Below are positions 16,044 through 16,204 of a stretch of 16,204 nt of DNA, piece by piece. The stretch spans positions 1 to 16,204 of the forward strand of contig JAUIJG010000070.1 in assembly GCA_030431355.1 (NCBI GenBank). Direction: 5' to 3'. Made by a program: the position numbers and the translations under genes. Every line of letters begins with the position of its first letter. Position 1 is the stretch's first letter. Under the pieces are notes generated by a model, which worked only from the letters and a program-made list of their open reading frames with translations, did not search any database and was not told the DNA's origin. The stretch comes from a bacterium. GTDB lineage: Bacteria > Cyanobacteriota > Vampirovibrionia > Obscuribacterales > Obscuribacteraceae.

Positions 16044-16204
16044 GAAAAGCCTATTTACTTTTGATGTACCGCGACGGTCCTGAATCAATTGATTCATCCG
16101 ACTCCATGGCCACGATTCCTCTCCAGAGAGAGGCAGGAAGATCTTTTTGTCGAGTAAATGAGCTTGCTATTTGCGGGGAATTGATTCGGGAGAGGCCTTT
16201 TGAC
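16040..16204 (+). CDS. Unrecognised protein coupled to the repeat protein, 3'-partial
   Basis: An ATG at 16040 overlaps the stop of the previous gene (ATGA) and opens a frame of 55 codons that runs to the window edge without a stop. The sequence starts MRKAYLLLMYRDGPESIDSS and continues to ...GELIRERPFD. GAGG at 16028-16031 lies 8 nt before the ATG, so initiation is well supported. I do not recognise the family. The start is not a signal peptide: the hydrophobic part (AYLLLMY) is too short. The four-base overlap implies translational coupling to the papain-like repeat protein, which suggests a functional partner (for example an inhibitor, chaperone or regulator), but nothing in the sequence tells which. 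Confidence 0.65.
   Translation, partial: MRKAYLLLMYRDGPESIDSSDSMATIPLQREAGRSFCRVNELAICGELIRERPFD

Overview
The window (16.2 kb, roughly half G+C by eye) is bacterial chromosome with long Shine-Dalgarno-led genes and no tRNA, rRNA, CRISPR array or insertion sequence that I can recognise. The mix of genes is: a heavy-metal RND pump, a lipid-free secreted metallopeptidase-like protein, a glutathione-synthetase-type ATP-grasp enzyme, MurQ, a eukaryotic-like Ser/Thr kinase with an extracytoplasmic leucine-rich region, and a long repeat protein with a papain-like C-terminus. MurQ, the lipid-free exported proteins and the RND system fit a Gram-negative cell plan. The overall style resembles the non-photosynthetic Cyanobacteriota relatives (Vampirovibrionia/Obscuribacterales), but that lineage guess is an impression from protein style, not a demonstrated assignment.

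Layout. 1-4534 (+): an efflux operon with a CusB/CzcB-type adaptor, cut by the left window edge, followed 7 nt later by a complete CusA/CzcA-type RND pump. 4556-6448 (-): a convergent DUF885 family protein with a signal peptide and an HExxxGH zinc site. 6664-7710 (+): a divergently transcribed GshB-like ATP-grasp ligase. 7767-8261 (-): a small exported TPR protein. 8551-9644 (+): a decayed hybrid histidine kinase (PAS fragment, internal deletion that removes the phospho-accepting His box, frameshift, intact HATPase part, truncated receiver). 9726-12871 (-): a two-gene unit, murQ first and a membrane Ser/Thr kinase with an LRR ectodomain second, 11 nt apart. 13014-16204 (+): a 1009-residue protein with about 100-residue YD/RHS-like repeats and a C-terminal papain-like cysteine-peptidase motif set, overlapping by ATGA with a second gene that runs off the right edge.

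How the parts may work together. The adaptor and pump form the inner-membrane and periplasmic parts of a tripartite metal exporter; no outer-membrane factor is in view. MurQ opens the lactyl ether of N-acetylmuramic acid 6-phosphate during cell-wall recycling, and its close coupling to a membrane kinase suggests, but does not prove, a link between wall turnover and signalling. The most novel-looking element is the last pair: a repeat protein without a signal peptide whose C-terminus carries Gln-x5-Cys, His and Asn in papain order and spacing, translationally coupled to an unrecognised small or partial protein.
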